64,000 nt of DNA from Zoogloea sp041914405. GTDB lineage: Bacteria > Pseudomonadota > Gammaproteobacteria > Burkholderiales > Rhodocyclaceae. Position numbers and translations under genes: made by a program. Each line of letters opens with the position of its first letter. Positions within the stretch are counted from its first letter, which is position 1. A model generated the notes under the pieces. The model was not told the origin of the DNA. It saw only the letters and a program-made list of their open reading frames with translations, and did not search any database. Location of the stretch: positions 1-64,000 of the forward strand of contig NZ_JAYSDK010000004.1 in assembly GCF_041914405.1 (NCBI RefSeq), written 5' to 3'. Positions 36,371-45,014 of the stretch are shown piece by piece.

Positions 36371-36823
36371 TCGATACGGGGATGTGCCGGCCTGAGGGGG
36401 GCATGCCTCAGCCCTGTGAATCCCCCCTCGTGGCGGCGATTGTCTTCGCCTGCGGAGCGCATTCCCGCGTCTCCGCTCAAACAAATGCAGATCCGCCCCC
36501 ACAGCGGAACGGAGCCCATCTCTGGCCCATCTCTGTGGGGGCGAATTGATTAGCCCCAGGGCGGGGGGGTGCCGACAGCGGGCGCCTGAAAAAGCCCCCC
36601 CCACCCCAAAAATCCCGCCCCATATGGGGGGGGGGGTTATTACTTCCCCCCTGGGCCGGGTTTCCCCCTCGGGGGGCGTATTAAATTCGCCCCCACGACA
36701 CAAATTCGCCTCCACTCTTTCGTCGCCGTACGCCCTGTCCACAAAAAAACGCCAGCGACTCATCGGACGCTGGCGCCTCGTACCGTCCTCGCCCCCGGGG
36801 CGGCCAGGCCGCCCCCGGAACCG
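36371..36823. other. 453-bp gap with degraded repeats and homopolymer-rich sequence
   Basis: No gene is supported here. Degenerate copies of the GTGGGGGCGAAT palindrome are visible at 36533-36557 and 36672-36696. Between them are abnormal runs of C and G (such as CCCCCCCCC and GGGGGGGGGGG around CATATG) unlike the rest of the window. This looks like sequencing or assembly error at hairpins rather than biology. Confidence 0.6.
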
Positions 36824-37135
36824 TCAGGGCTTGATGACGATATCGTTGATCACGCCCTTCACGCTGGCCGTCGTGCGGGCGATCTCTTCGGCACGGCCCT
36901 TCTCGGCCGCGGATTTGGCGAAGCCGGACAGTTGGACCACACCCTTCAGGGTTTCCACGCCGATGGCCATGCCGCTCACCTTCGGATCCTCGGCGAACTT
37001 GGCCTTGACGCGGGTGGTGATCGTCGCGTCGTCCAGGTATTCACCGACGGTGGATTGTTCGCGCGTCACCGCACAACCCACGGCGGTAATACCCAGCAGG
37101 CCGGACAGTGCAAGCGTGGCGATGGTGTGCTTCAT
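36824..37135 (-). CDS. BON-domain lipoprotein
   Basis: The 103-residue protein has a lipobox with Cys21 (ITAVGC) and one BON domain (DDATITTRVKAKFAEDPKV; GVVQLSGFAKSAAEK). It is clearly a paralogue of the protein encoded at 35284; both share RAEEIARTT and end in ND-I-I. AAGGAGG fixes the ATG at 37135. Envelope stress or outer membrane function is likely. Confidence 0.88.
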   Translation of the reverse strand: MKHTIATLALSGLLGITAVGCAVTREQSTVGEYLDDATITTRVKAKFAEDPKVSGMAIGVETLKGVVQLSGFAKSAAEKGRAEEIARTTASVKGVINDIVIKP

Positions 37136-37313
37136 TGCTGCCTCCTTGGAGTGCGGCATCGCGGAACGCCGGGAACCGGATGTAGCCGGCGCGCGATGTC
37201 GGTCAGGGTGACTTGAATATAGGCCCCCGGCATGGCGGTGCCCTGTCCGACGCAGCCGATAACGCTGTAGGAGAAATCCTGCCTGCGCGGCGGCCGGCCG
37301 CGATAAGCGAGTC

Positions 37314-38207
37314 TCAGGAGGAGACCGACGGGCAGCCTTCGAGGCGCTTCACCAGCGTGAACACCGCCCGGTGCGTCGGCAGCTCGGCGCCCTGCGCGGC
37401 CGCCATGTCCAGCAGCGTGCCGGTGATCGCGTCGATCTCGGTGCGCCGGCCGGCCAGCACGTCCTGCAGCATGCTGGCCCTGTTACCGGCGGTGGCTAGC
37501 GCCACGGCGTGCACCCGCGCCCGCGCTGCGTCGGCATCGACTTGCAGGCCAGCAGCACGCAGCACCGGCCAGGCCTCCTCCACCAGCGCATCGAGCAGCC
37601 CCCGGTGGGGTACCTCCAGCAGCGCCCCGTTGGGCACCCGGAACAGGGCCGCCAGCGGATTGATGGCCACATTCACCAGCAGCTTGGCGAGCCGCGCCGC
37701 GGCGATGTCCGGCTCGACGCGGGTGCGGAAGCCGGCTGCCGCCAAGGCCGCCGCGACGGCCTCGAAGCCCGGCGGCACCAGGGTTTCCCCCGCGCCGGAC
37801 GGCACCACGCAGGCACCGTCGCGGAAAGCGCCTTCGGTGGTGATGCCCTGGTCGACGGGGATGGCGCCGCAACCGGCGGCCAGCATGTCGCCGATCAAGC
37901 CGTTCTGCAGGGACAGCACGCCGCGCGGCGCCATCGCCTGCGCCGTACGAGCTGCGTCCGCAGTGTCGGCGGCCTTGACGAGGACCAGCACCCAGTCGGC
38001 GTCGGGCGCGTCCTCCGGCGCGAAAACGTCCGGCACGTAACGCTGCGCGCCGATGGCCACGCCGACCCGCAGCACGGCCGCCCGCTCTGGGTTGCGGGCG
38101 ATGACGGCGACCGGGCCCTGCGCAGCCAGGCGGGCCGCGAAGTGCAGGCCCAGCGCACCGGCGCCGATGATCGCGATGGGAAAACGGAGTGGGCGGAATG
38201 TTCCCAT
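37314..38207 (-). CDS. ketopantoate reductase-family oxidoreductase (PanE/ApbA)
   Basis: The 297-residue protein starts with a Rossmann motif (IIGAGALGLHFAARL) binding NADPH. It has family blocks VLVLVKAADT, SLQNGLIG and the helical C-terminal domain around KLLVNVAINPLAALF. The classical reaction reduces 2-dehydropantoate to pantoate in coenzyme A synthesis, but many genomes carry paralogues of other function and no pan gene is adjacent. It lies 5 bp downstream of the PBP gene on the same strand. Confidence 0.85.
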   Translation of the reverse strand: MGTFRPLRFPIAIIGAGALGLHFAARLAAQGPVAVIARNPERAAVLRVGVAIGAQRYVPDVFAPEDAPDADWVLVLVKAADTADAARTAQAMAPRGVLSLQNGLIGDMLAAGCGAIPVDQGITTEGAFRDGACVVPSGAGETLVPPGFEAVAAALAAAGFRTRVEPDIAAARLAKLLVNVAINPLAALFRVPNGALLEVPHRGLLDALVEEAWPVLRAAGLQVDADAARARVHAVALATAGNRASMLQDVLAGRRTEIDAITGTLLDMAAAQGAELPTHRAVFTLVKRLEGCPSVSS

Positions 38208-38212
38208 GCCGC

Positions 38213-40600
38213 TCAGTGCCCCGATGACGGATCGAGCACGGGCACCGTCGGCTGCGGCGGCGTGTCGGCCGGAGGCGCGGGCGGTGCGCTATCCGGCGAC
38301 GGCTCCGGCAGCGCCGGGACCGGCAGCGGCTCATCGGGCCCAGGCACCACAGGCACCGGCGGCGGCGCCTCAGGCTCGACCGGCTTGATGCGTCGGGTTG
38401 GCGCCTCAGGCGCTGGCTCAGACGGCTTAAACAAGCCCTGCCACCAGTCACGCAGCCCCGTCGACAGCCACTCCCAGGCGCGCGCCAACAGGCCCGGCTG
38501 GGCCTTCGACTCGAAGCGCTCCTTGGGATCGATGAGGCGGGTGCGCAGCGCGTAGCTGAAGGTGTCGCCGACGATCGGCAACGCACTGTGGGCGCCCTGC
38601 CCCCAGTAGTCGCTGCGCAGCGTCACCCGGTTGTCGTTGAAGCCGACCCAGGCTCCAGCCACCAGCTGCGGGTGCATCAGAATGAACCAGCCGTCGGTGT
38701 TGTCCTGGGTGGTGCCGGTCTTGCCGGCCACGTCGGCGCGGATGCCGAACTGGTTGCGGATGCCGACGCCGGTGCCACGGTTCACCACGCCGCGCATCAC
38801 GTCGATCAAGGTGTAGGCGGTGGCCGGCGGCAACACCTCCTGCGGCTTGGCCGGCGCAAACTCCTCCAACACCTTGCCTTTGCTGTCCTCGACGCGGATC
38901 ACCAGCATCGGCTCGATGAAGCTGCCGCCGTTGGCGATGCTGCCGTAGGCGGTGACCATTTCCTTCAGCGTCACCGGGCTGGTGCCGAGAGCCAGCGACG
39001 GCACCTCTTCCAGCGGGCTCTGGCGCACGCCCATCGCCTTGGCCAGCTTGGCGACGCGGGCCGGGCCGACCTTCTGCATGAGCTGGGCGGTGATGGTGTT
39101 CTTCGAATAGGCCAGGCCATCGCGCAGGCTCATCGCCCGCCCGCTCGGCGCCCCGTCGTCGCTGGGCCGCCACACCTCGCCGCCGGGTAGCGGAATCTCG
39201 ACCTCCTGGTCGACGATGGTGTCGTCCGGGCTCATGCCCTTGTCGAAGGCCGCGCCATACACAAAGGGCTTGAAGGTCGAGCCGGGCTGGCGACGCGCCT
39301 GGGCCACGTGGTCGAAGGGGTCCTGCACGAAGTCGCGGCTACCAACCCAGGCACGCACCTGGCCGTCCCGCGGGTCGAGGGCCATGAAGCCGACCTGTAC
39401 GCGGGTCTTGTCGCGGCGCAGCGCGTCCATGAAGGCGCGGTCGGCACGCAGGCGCTTGAGGGCGTCCTCCAGCGTCTGGCCGGCGGCCAGCGCGCTGCGG
39501 AATTCCTTCGATTCCTTGATGAAAGCATCCACCAGTTCCGGGCTGCCGGTCCAGCCACGCCGGCCGCTCCACGCCTGGTCGGCCAGCGCCTGCAGCTGGC
39601 GGCCGCGGCGCTGCACGGCCTGGTTGGCCTGGGCCTGCAGGCGGGAATCGATGGTGGTGCGCACCACCAGGCCATCCGCGTAGACGTTGTAGTCGTTGCG
39701 ATCGGCCCAGGCGATCAGCCACTTGCGCAGTTGCTGGGCGAGGTGCGGCGCGGCGCCGGGCGCCTCCAGCTGGCGCTCGAAGTCGAGGCGCAGGGGTTTC
39801 TTCTGCAGCCCGGCCAGGCGGTTCTCGTCGAGCTTGCCGTGCTTGGCCATCTGTGCCAACACGGTGTTGCGGCGGGTCGCCGCACGCTCCGGGTTGATCA
39901 CCGGGTTGTAGTAGCTGTTGCCCTTCAGCATGCCGACCAGCGTGGCGCTCTCCAGCACGTCGAGGTTCTTGGCCGACTTGTCGAAGTAGGTCCGCGCCGC
40001 CATCTCGATGCCCCACGCGTTGTAGAGGAAGGGCACGGTGTTGAGATAGGTCTCGAGGATCTCATCCTTGGAGTACAAGGCCTCGATCTTCAGCGCGGTG
40101 ATCGCTTCCTTCAGCTTGCGGGTCAGCGTCGGCGCGCGGCCGATATCGTCCGGGAACAGGTTGCGGGCGAGCTGCTGGGTCAGCGTCGAGCCGCCCTGCT
40201 TGTCGCCGGAGAAGGTCCGCAGCGCAGCGCCGCCGAGGCGGTAGAAGTCGATACCGTGGTGTTCGTAGAAGCGGTGATCCTCAGTGGAGATCAGCGCCGC
40301 GGTGACCTGCGGCGAGATGTCGGCCAGCCCCACCCACTGGCGGTTGGCCCACTTGAACACCGCCAGCTCCTTGCCGTCCGCCGACAGCACCCGCGCCGGC
40401 TGCTCCACTTTCGCCTTGCGGATGTCGCTGATGCCCGGCGTGAAGGGAATCAGGATCAGCGCGTACGCCAGCAGCAGCGCCGGCGGTGCGGCGACGGCCA
40501 GCAACACGCCGCGGCGGGTGGGGTGGCGCAGACGTTCGAGGAGGGGTCGGACGCGGGCGGCGAGCTGCGTCAGCAAGGCGGAAAGAGCGGGTAAGGGCAT
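38213..40600 (-). CDS. class A penicillin-binding protein (transglycosylase/transpeptidase)
   Basis: A 795-residue bifunctional peptidoglycan synthase. Transmembrane helix ~32-52. The GT51 glycosyltransferase has catalytic Glu107 (STEDHRFYEHHGID) and GGSTLTQQLARNLF. The transpeptidase carries all three motifs: Ser441-Thr-Phe-Lys444, SKN in LAYSKNTITAQ, and KTGTT. The C-terminal ~90 residues are proline-rich and probably disordered. It resembles PBP1a-type enzymes, though it is shorter than E. coli PBP1a. Confidence 0.92.
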   Translation of the reverse strand: MPLPALSALLTQLAARVRPLLERLRHPTRRGVLLAVAAPPALLLAYALILIPFTPGISDIRKAKVEQPARVLSADGKELAVFKWANRQWVGLADISPQVTAALISTEDHRFYEHHGIDFYRLGGAALRTFSGDKQGGSTLTQQLARNLFPDDIGRAPTLTRKLKEAITALKIEALYSKDEILETYLNTVPFLYNAWGIEMAARTYFDKSAKNLDVLESATLVGMLKGNSYYNPVINPERAATRRNTVLAQMAKHGKLDENRLAGLQKKPLRLDFERQLEAPGAAPHLAQQLRKWLIAWADRNDYNVYADGLVVRTTIDSRLQAQANQAVQRRGRQLQALADQAWSGRRGWTGSPELVDAFIKESKEFRSALAAGQTLEDALKRLRADRAFMDALRRDKTRVQVGFMALDPRDGQVRAWVGSRDFVQDPFDHVAQARRQPGSTFKPFVYGAAFDKGMSPDDTIVDQEVEIPLPGGEVWRPSDDGAPSGRAMSLRDGLAYSKNTITAQLMQKVGPARVAKLAKAMGVRQSPLEEVPSLALGTSPVTLKEMVTAYGSIANGGSFIEPMLVIRVEDSKGKVLEEFAPAKPQEVLPPATAYTLIDVMRGVVNRGTGVGIRNQFGIRADVAGKTGTTQDNTDGWFILMHPQLVAGAWVGFNDNRVTLRSDYWGQGAHSALPIVGDTFSYALRTRLIDPKERFESKAQPGLLARAWEWLSTGLRDWWQGLFKPSEPAPEAPTRRIKPVEPEAPPPVPVVPGPDEPLPVPALPEPSPDSAPPAPPADTPPQPTVPVLDPSSGH

Positions 40601-40700
40601 CAGGGACGAATCACGGACTGTGTTCCGGTGGAACGCGTTTTAACACAGATCGGGCAGCCCCTCGCCGCCCATGTGTGGCGGAAATGTGCCAGCACAGCAG

Positions 40701-40775
40701 CCTTGTGGGGACGAACGCATTCGCCCGCGGACTGCGCTCAACCGACAGAGGGCGAATGAATTCGCCCCCACGGGG
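40701..40775. repeat. inverted doublet of the palindromic repeat
   Basis: A diverged copy (40702-40726) faces a good copy (40750-40771) in inverted orientation, as at 28851. The doublet lies in the 349-bp gap between the divergent PBP and TPR-like genes; nothing else was recognised in that gap. Confidence 0.8.
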
Positions 40776-40949
40776 TGTCGTTGCCAAGCCAGTGGAACGG
40801 CCAGGGCACAAATGTTTTGTTGCAAAACCCATCTTGAGTCCAGCGCGGCGCATCCCTATTTTCTGGCGTGCACGGCACCGTCGGTCGACGATGCCCTCGG
40901 GCGCCACGCCGCGCCCCCGCGAACCCGGAACGACAGGAAGGAAACCTCG

Positions 40950-41834
40950 ATGTCCCGAAAAACCCTGATCGGCCTGATGATGCTTGCCGCCACCACCTTC
41001 ATGAGTGGCACCGTCCTCGCCGCCGAACCCAGCCTGCACCAGGTCTACCAGGCCGCCGAAGCGGGCAAGCTGGACGAAGCCCAGTCGATGATGCGCGAAG
41101 TCCTGCAGGCCCACCCCAACAGCGGCAAGGCCCACTACGTGGAGGCCGAGCTGCTCGCCAAGCAAGGCCAGCTGGGCAAGGCCGCCAGCGAGCTGGAAAG
41201 CGCCGAGAAGCTGGCCCCCGGCCTGCCCTTCGCCAAGCCCCAGGCGGTGCAGGAGCTGAAGAACATCCTCGGCGGCAGCCACAAGAGGACGGGAGGTGGC
41301 GCCAGCGCCGCCCCGTTTCAGCCGGCCGCACCCGCCGTCGCCCAGTCCTCCGTCCCGTGGGGGCTGCTGCTGACCGGCGTCGGGCTGATCGCCTTCATCG
41401 CCTTTGTGGCCCGCTTCATGACGCGACGCAATGCGCAACCTGCCATGGGCGGTGCGTCCTACGGCGGTGGCGGCTTGCAACCGTATGGCGCGGGTGGCGC
41501 CCCCTATGGTGGTGGAGGCTATGCTGGCGGCTACGGCAACACCCCGGCCCCCGGCCAGCCCGGACTCGGCTCGCAGGTGATGGGCGGCCTCGCCACCGGC
41601 GCGGCGGTCGGTGCCGGTATGGTGGCCGGCCAGGCGCTGATGCACCACTTCCTCGACAAGGACGGCAAACCCGCCCCGCGCGACACGGCCAGCTCTCCAG
41701 ATAACGGCAACCTGGGCTCGCTGGACCTGGGCACGCCGGAGGTGGACCGCAACGACATGGGCGGCACTGACTTCGGGATTTCCGACAATTCGTCGTGGGA
41801 CGACAGCTCGGGCGGCGACAGCGACTGGAACTGA
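40950..41834 (+). CDS. TPR-like, glycine-rich single-pass membrane protein
   Basis: A 294-residue protein with a signal peptide (~1-25). A TPR-like helical pair (HQVYQAAEAGKLDEAQSMM; AHYVEAELLAKQGQLGKAAS) spans ~28-95. A transmembrane helix follows at ~131-152. The rest is glycine-, proline- and tyrosine-rich with a hydrophobic glycine zipper-like stretch (GLATGAAVGAGMVAGQ), ending in an acidic Asp/Ser/Trp tail. The ATG at 40950 has AGGAAGGAA upstream. The architecture occurs in proteobacteria, but I know no function. Confidence 0.75.
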   Translation: MSRKTLIGLMMLAATTFMSGTVLAAEPSLHQVYQAAEAGKLDEAQSMMREVLQAHPNSGKAHYVEAELLAKQGQLGKAASELESAEKLAPGLPFAKPQAVQELKNILGGSHKRTGGGASAAPFQPAAPAVAQSSVPWGLLLTGVGLIAFIAFVARFMTRRNAQPAMGGASYGGGGLQPYGAGGAPYGGGGYAGGYGNTPAPGQPGLGSQVMGGLATGAAVGAGMVAGQALMHHFLDKDGKPAPRDTASSPDNGNLGSLDLGTPEVDRNDMGGTDFGISDNSSWDDSSGGDSDWN

Positions 41835-42062
41835 TTCCCACCGGGCCAGGCCGCACCCCGCCCGCCTCCCTACGGGGGACAAGGAAACCGGAGCGGCCCA
41901 GCGTTTCCCCGAGAGGCATGCGACCGGCTTATGACGCGATCTGCCATTTCAATGGAAAAACGGCCACATTCGTGTCAACGCCAGCCTTCCGGGCGCGTTT
42001 GAACAGGCAGGCACCGCATTTCGACGGTGCCACAAAAGATCAACCGTTCAAGGAGAACTTCC

Positions 42063-42305
42063 ATGATCAACAAGCTCGTCGCTCTTGCTATCGCCGCTGC
42101 CTTCTCTTCCGTCGCCCTGGCTGAAGCCCCCGCCGCCGCCCCGGCTGCCGACGCTGCCGCCGCCGCTCCGGCTGCTGCCCCGGCGCCCGCCAAGAAGGCC
42201 CCGGCCAAGAAGGCCCCGGCCAAGAAGAAGCACAAGAAGGTTGCTGCGAAGAAGGCTGAAGCTGCTGCTCCCGCTGCTGCCGCTCCCGCCGAAGCTGCCA
42301 AGTAA
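42063..42305 (+). CDS. secreted Ala/Lys/Pro-rich small protein, histone H1-like tail
   Basis: An 80-residue product with a signal peptide (~1-20, VALA|EAP). The mature part is almost only Ala, Pro and Lys, with repeated AKKAP units (PAKKAPAKKAPAKKKHKKV). AAGGAG precedes the start and a strong terminator follows. The composition resembles histone H1-like tails, but the signal peptide points to the periplasm or outside. No function is assigned. Confidence 0.65.
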   Translation: MINKLVALAIAAAFSSVALAEAPAAAPAADAAAAAPAAAPAPAKKAPAKKAPAKKKHKKVAAKKAEAAAPAAAAPAEAAK

Positions 42306-42363
42306 GACAGCTTGTGCCGCGGGTCTTGCGGGAGAACATCCCGACAAGCCCCGCAGGAAGAAC

Positions 42364-42397
42364 AAAGGCCCGTCCTTGCGACGGGCCTTTGCTTTTT
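42364..42397. terminator. rho-independent terminator
   Basis: AAAGGCCCGTC and GACGGGCCTTT form an 11-bp perfect stem with a CTTGC loop, followed by GCTTTTT. It ends the Ala/Lys-rich gene and may also serve the convergent thioredoxin gene. Confidence 0.88.
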
Positions 42398-42463
42398 GTG
42401 CTGCCGGCGGCCACCGATGCGCATAGCCACCACCGGCGGGCCATCGCCCGCCGTCAACCAGTC

Positions 42464-42790
42464 TTACAGGTTGGCTTCGATGAAGGCAGCCAGCTGGGAC
42501 TTGGAGAGCGCGCCGACCTTGGTCGCCACGACCTGGCCTTCCTTGAACAGCATCAGCGTCGGGATGCCGCGCACGCCGTACTGGCTGGGAATCTGCTGGT
42601 TTTCGTCGATGTTGATCTTGGCGACGTTGAGGCGGTCGGCAAAGGTCACGGCCGCGTCGTCCAGCGCCGGGGCGATCATCTTGCAGGGGCCACACCATTC
42701 GGCCCAGTAATCGACCAGAACCGGCTTTGCCGACTGCAGAACATCGGCTTCGAAGGAAGAATCGGTAACGTGCTTGATTGCGTCGCTCAT
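42464..42790 (-). CDS. trxA: thioredoxin 1
   Basis: A 108-residue cytoplasmic thioredoxin with active site Trp32-Cys33-Gly-Pro-Cys36 and the conserved cis-proline loop GIPTLMLFK. It reduces protein disulfides at the expense of NADPH through thioredoxin reductase. Length and motifs are standard. It is divergent from a LysR gene with a 118-bp AT-rich gap between them. Confidence 0.95.
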   Translation of the reverse strand: MSDAIKHVTDSSFEADVLQSAKPVLVDYWAEWCGPCKMIAPALDDAAVTFADRLNVAKINIDENQQIPSQYGVRGIPTLMLFKEGQVVATKVGALSKSQLAAFIEANL

Positions 42791-42908
42791 GCTGTACTCC
42801 GTTGAAGAGGGGAAACCGGTGTCTTGAACCGGAAGGCCCCCAGTCTATTGTTCGCGTTTTATCGATTCAACAGGCAAAACCCGAATTGATCATTCAAAAT
42901 ACCGAACA

Positions 42909-43838
42909 ATGAACAAGCTACAAGCGATGGAAGTCTTCGTTCGCGTCGTCGAAAGCGGCGGCATCACCCGCGCCGCCGACAGCCTGCGCCTGCCCAAGGC
43001 GACAGCGACGACGCTGATCCAGAAGCTGGAAGCGGCCCTCGGCGTCAAGCTGCTCAACCGCACGACGCGCCAGATCAGCGTGACGCCGGACGGCGCGGCC
43101 TACTACGAACGCTGCGTGGCGATCCTCGCCGCCGTGCGCGAGACCGAGGAATCCCTGGCCCAGCGCCACGCCACGCCAAGCGGGCAGCTGCGCGTCAACG
43201 TGCCGACGCTGATCGCACGCTCGGTGATCGTGCCGGCGCTGCCCGGCTTCTTCGAACGCTATCCGGAGATCGAGCTCGAGCTGGGCTGCAGCGAACGCCG
43301 CGCCGACCTGATCGAGGAAGGCATCGACTGCGCGCTGTGGACCGGCGAGCTAGAGGATTCCAGCCTCGTCGCACGGCGCATCGGCGAGCTTTACTTCGCG
43401 ACCTGCGCGGCGCCGTCCTACCTGGCCCGACACGGCACGCCCCGCCATCCGGACGAGCTGACGCAGCACCGCTGCATCAACCACTTCCTGCCGCGCACCG
43501 GCAAAATCGTCGACTGGGTCTTCGCCAAGGGCAGCCAGCGCATCCAGGTGTCCCTCGAAGGCCATATCGCCCTCGACGACGAGAACAGCTACGTGGCGGC
43601 AGCCGAGGCCGGGCTGGGCATCGCTCAGATCCCAGCCTTTGTGCTGAAAGACGCGATGGAACGCGGCAGCCTGGAACTGGTGATGGCCGACTGGTTTCCG
43701 GAGCCGGTACCGCTCAACCTGGTTTATCCGCAAAACCGCCACCTGTCCGGCAAGATCCGCGTCTTCGTAGACTGGATCGCCGAACTCTTCGGCGAGCACG
43801 ACGGTATCCAGCTGCGCTCCACGCTGCGCCGGCCCTGA
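42909..43838 (+). CDS. LysR-family transcriptional regulator
   Basis: The 309-residue protein has an N-terminal winged helix-turn-helix (~1-60: MEVFVRVVESGGITRAADSL, LPKATATTLIQKLEAALGVK) and a periplasmic-binding-like effector domain. The type is the CrgA/DmlR-like group common in proteobacteria. It is divergent from trxA and convergent with an alcohol dehydrogenase gene; the target is unknown. Confidence 0.92.
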   Translation: MNKLQAMEVFVRVVESGGITRAADSLRLPKATATTLIQKLEAALGVKLLNRTTRQISVTPDGAAYYERCVAILAAVRETEESLAQRHATPSGQLRVNVPTLIARSVIVPALPGFFERYPEIELELGCSERRADLIEEGIDCALWTGELEDSSLVARRIGELYFATCAAPSYLARHGTPRHPDELTQHRCINHFLPRTGKIVDWVFAKGSQRIQVSLEGHIALDDENSYVAAAEAGLGIAQIPAFVLKDAMERGSLELVMADWFPEPVPLNLVYPQNRHLSGKIRVFVDWIAELFGEHDGIQLRSTLRRP

Positions 43839-43894
43839 AACGGCGGGGAACGCGACGGCTGGCGCCCGCCACGCAGCAGGCCGGCCCTTCCGCC

Positions 43895-44917
43895 TCAGCC
43901 CTCCGGCGACAACACCGCGGCGCCCTGCAATTCGCCACGGCGCAGGCGCTCCAGCGCCGTGTTGGCCTCCTCCAGCGGAAACACCGTCACCGCCGTCTTA
44001 ACCGGGATGCGCGGCGCCAGTTCGAGGAATTCGAGGCCGTCCTGGCGGGTCAGGTTGGCCACCGAGCGGATGATCCGCTCACCCCACAAGTCGGCATACG
44101 GAAAGCCCGGGATGTCGCTCATGTGGATGCCGGCACACACCAGCCGGCCGCCCTTCTCCAGGTGGCGCAGCGCCGCCGGCACCAACGGCCCGGCCGGCGC
44201 GAAGATCAACGCCGAATCCAGCAGCTCCGGCGGCATCTGGCTCGCGTCACCGACCCAGCTGGCGCCGAGCTGGCGCGCGAAGGCCTGGCTGTCCACGTCG
44301 CCAGGGCGGGTAAAGGCATAGAACCGGTGCCCCTGGTGGCGGACCACCTGGGCGATGATGTGGGCCGCCGCACCGAAGCCGTAAATACCGACCCTCTCCG
44401 TGTCGCCAGCAAGGCGTAGCGCCCGATAGCCGATCAGGCCTGCGCACAGCAGCGGCGCCAGGTCGGTCGCCGCCGGCAGCACGGCCGTGTCGGCCAGCGG
44501 GAAGCAGTAGCGGGCGTCGGCCACCGTGTAGTCGGCGTAGCCGCCATCGATCTGGTAGCCGGTGAAGCGCGCCGCGTCGCACAGGTTCTCCCGGCCGCTG
44601 GTGCAGTAGCGGCAGGTGCCGCAGGTCCACCCCAGCCACGGCACACCGACCCTTTGGCCCGCCTGGAAGCCCGTCACGCCGTCGCCGGTCAGCGCCGCCC
44701 GGCCGACGATCTCGTGGCCCGGCACGATGGGCAGGCGCGGCTCCGGCAATTCGCCGTCGATCAGGTGCAAATCCGTGCGACACACGCCACAGGCCTCCAC
44801 GCGGATCAGGATCTGCCCCGGACCGGGACGCGGCACCGGGCGGCTCTCGAGACGCAGCGCTTCGCCGGGACGGTGCAGGACCATCGCACGCATGGTCGCG
44901 GGGATCGAATCAGTCAT
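43895..44917 (-). CDS. zinc-dependent alcohol dehydrogenase
   Basis: The 340-residue medium-chain dehydrogenase has catalytic zinc ligands Cys46 and His68 (CGVCRTDLH; VPGHEIVG), structural zinc ligands Cys99, 102, 105 and 113, and a nucleotide-binding fold (GIYGFGAAAHIIAQV). The sequence fits the AdhA-type NAD(P)-dependent group that oxidises primary alcohols. GGAGGT before 44917 fixes the start; the frame extends upstream through the repeat at 44976 without similarity. It is downstream of a P-type ATPase gene on the same strand. Confidence 0.9.
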   Translation of the reverse strand: MTDSIPATMRAMVLHRPGEALRLESRPVPRPGPGQILIRVEACGVCRTDLHLIDGELPEPRLPIVPGHEIVGRAALTGDGVTGFQAGQRVGVPWLGWTCGTCRYCTSGRENLCDAARFTGYQIDGGYADYTVADARYCFPLADTAVLPAATDLAPLLCAGLIGYRALRLAGDTERVGIYGFGAAAHIIAQVVRHQGHRFYAFTRPGDVDSQAFARQLGASWVGDASQMPPELLDSALIFAPAGPLVPAALRHLEKGGRLVCAGIHMSDIPGFPYADLWGERIIRSVANLTRQDGLEFLELAPRIPVKTAVTVFPLEEANTALERLRRGELQGAAVLSPEG

Positions 44918-44975
44918 GGCAATGACCTCCGGATAGTGAAGGGAATGTACGAGCCGGACAGCCTGTAGGCTGGGC

Positions 44976-45005
44976 CTGTAGGGGCGAATGAATTCGCCCA
45001 CACAG
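44976..45005. repeat. palindromic intergenic repeat
   Basis: A shorter copy with core AGGGGCGAATGAATTCGCCC flanked by CTGT and ACAG, in the gap between the P-type ATPase stop and the alcohol dehydrogenase start. Confidence 0.8.
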
Positions 45006-45014
45006 AGATTCCGC

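Noticed and set aside
42888..42899. TTGATCATTCAA near the LysR start as an FNR box
   Set aside because: The half-sites are too close: FNR sites have 14 bp with ATCAA in the second half.
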